From: Arthrobacter sp. SO3
Lineage (GTDB): Bacteria; Actinomycetota; Actinomycetes; Actinomycetales; Micrococcaceae
Assembly (NCBI RefSeq): GCF_020532825.1
Contig: NZ_MQTS01000023.1
Location: 1-64,000, forward strand
Reading direction: 5' to 3'
Length of the DNA: 64,000 nucleotides
A program made the translations under genes and the position numbers. The number at the start of each line of letters is the position of its first letter. Positions within the stretch are counted from its first letter, which is position 1. Of this stretch, positions 63,359 through 64,000 are shown piece by piece. Under the pieces are notes generated by a model that was not told the origin of the DNA, ran no database searches, and saw only the letters and a list, made by a program, of their open reading frames with translations.

Positions 63359-64000
63359 TCAATGGCCGGGTCCGGTAACGATCTTCCTTCGTTCGGATTC
63401 GTGCGCGCCGCCCTTCTTCGCCAGCGTTGCGCACGCCTCTTCGATGTCTCGGGCGAGTGTGTCGACATGCTCGCGGCTCAACGTTTCCTTGACCAGGGCC
63501 CGCATGATTGTCACGTTTTGGGCGTTCGGCGGCAGGGTGTATGCCGGCACCATCCAGCCGCGCTCGGCCGCGAGCTGCCAGGCAATGTCGAACTCGTCGT
63601 ACCCGGGGTCGGCGGCGAGCCGGAACGCGACCAGGGGAAGGTGTTCCTCGGCGGCGCCGATGATCTCGAACCGGCCCATGGCGTCCAGCTTCTCGGCGAG
63701 GACGCCGGCGTTGGTCTGCATGTTCTGCATGATGTAGGTGTAACCGGCGCGGCCATAGCGCACGAAGTTGTAGTACTGGGCGAGGACCATCGCCGAGCCG
63801 GTGGAGAAGTTCAGGGTGAAGGTCGAATCGGTCTTGCCGAGGTAGTTCTCCTCGAAGACGAGGTCCTTGGCCAGGTCGGCCTTCTCCCGGAAGATCAGCC
63901 AGCCGATGCCCGGATAGACCAGTCCGAACTTGTGCCCGGAGACATTGATCGAGCGGACCTGTTCGAGCCGGAAATCCCACTCGGAGTCCGGGTAGAGGAA
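63359..64000 (-). CDS. gadB: Glutamate decarboxylase, C-terminal part (cut by window edge)
   Basis: The 213 visible residues match the C-terminal half of PLP-dependent glutamate decarboxylase. They include the PLP-binding Lys in SINVSGHKFGLVYPG and the following WLIFREKADLAKDLVFEENYLG, STFTLNFSTGSAMVLAQYYNF and RGWMVPAYTLPPNAQNV. The enzyme converts glutamate to GABA and CO2, consuming a proton, often for acid resistance. The 5' part is outside the window. The reading frame is intact to its TGA. Confidence 0.92.
   Translation of the reverse strand, partial: FLYPDSEWDFRLEQVRSINVSGHKFGLVYPGIGWLIFREKADLAKDLVFEENYLGKTDSTFTLNFSTGSAMVLAQYYNFVRYGRAGYTYIMQNMQTNAGVLAEKLDAMGRFEIIGAAEEHLPLVAFRLAADPGYDEFDIAWQLAAERGWMVPAYTLPPNAQNVTIMRALVKETLSREHVDTLARDIEEACATLAKKGGAHESERRKIVTGPGH

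Overview
The window is a high-GC (roughly 65-70%) actinobacterial chromosome segment. Gene content (class I xylose isomerase, AldO-type alditol oxidase, ROK regulator, CUT1 sugar importers, DUF3846 protein, thioredoxin-reductase-like/methyltransferase pair) and codon usage point to the Micrococcaceae, most likely Arthrobacter or Pseudarthrobacter. This placement is inferred from style and family content; no rRNA or other marker is present. I see no tRNA, rRNA, CRISPR array, prophage or intact insertion sequence.

Layout. 1-9400: a cut lipoprotein gene, a PEP-synthase-like/rifampin-phosphotransferase-like enzyme followed by a tandem-fused alpha/beta hydrolase, a NIF3-insert-like small protein with a strong hairpin at its start, a DedA membrane protein, small conserved hypotheticals, and a CPA1 cation/proton antiporter. 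9400-13500: a benzoylformate module (aromatic-acid MFS transporter, LysR regulator, benzoylformate decarboxylase) joined by two copies of one palindrome. 13470-20130: a polyol operon (CUT1 importer without ATPase, zinc dehydrogenase, PfkB kinase) with a divergent AraC regulator. 20290-28890: a seven-gene operon (binding protein, two permeases, two Gfo/Idh/MocA oxidoreductases, a TIM-barrel isomerase-like enzyme, a ThuA-like protein) with a divergent LacI regulator, two matching operators and a CRP-like site; it looks like a keto-glycoside route. 28890-35840: xylose/xylitol genes (xylA-xylB divergent from alditol oxidase, ROK regulator and epimerase).

35840-36360 holds an IS3 transposase remnant. 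36360-39550 is a tight four-gene operon, PAP2 phosphatase, DedA protein, response regulator and histidine kinase, consistent with lipid-carrier recycling under its own sensor. 40150-43920 has two exported phosphoesterases and a membrane-anchored calpain-like cysteine protease. 44230-50430 has a NYN-domain nuclease-like protein, then a TetR regulator and an acyl-CoA dehydrogenase/thiolase/acyl-CoA ligase operon with a palindromic operator. 50500-58000 mixes membrane transporters, a GOLPH3-like protein, hydrolases and a wHTH-regulated MFS exporter. 58000-64000 has a histidine phosphatase, a GNAT protein with an odd tail, an XRE-cupin regulator with a thioredoxin-reductase-like/methyltransferase pair, a PASTA-excalibur lipoprotein and the 3' part of glutamate decarboxylase.

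The theme is carbon-source catabolism in modules with a local regulator and often a visible operator, alternating with envelope genes. Gene decay is marked: a Gfo/Idh gene with its middle deleted, an NmrA-like gene with a stop and a frame break, an ABC-exporter ATPase stub, an IS3 stub, and a hydrolase fragment whose antisense strand now encodes the tail of a GNAT protein. A closely related GACGGCGGGA hairpin recurs three times.
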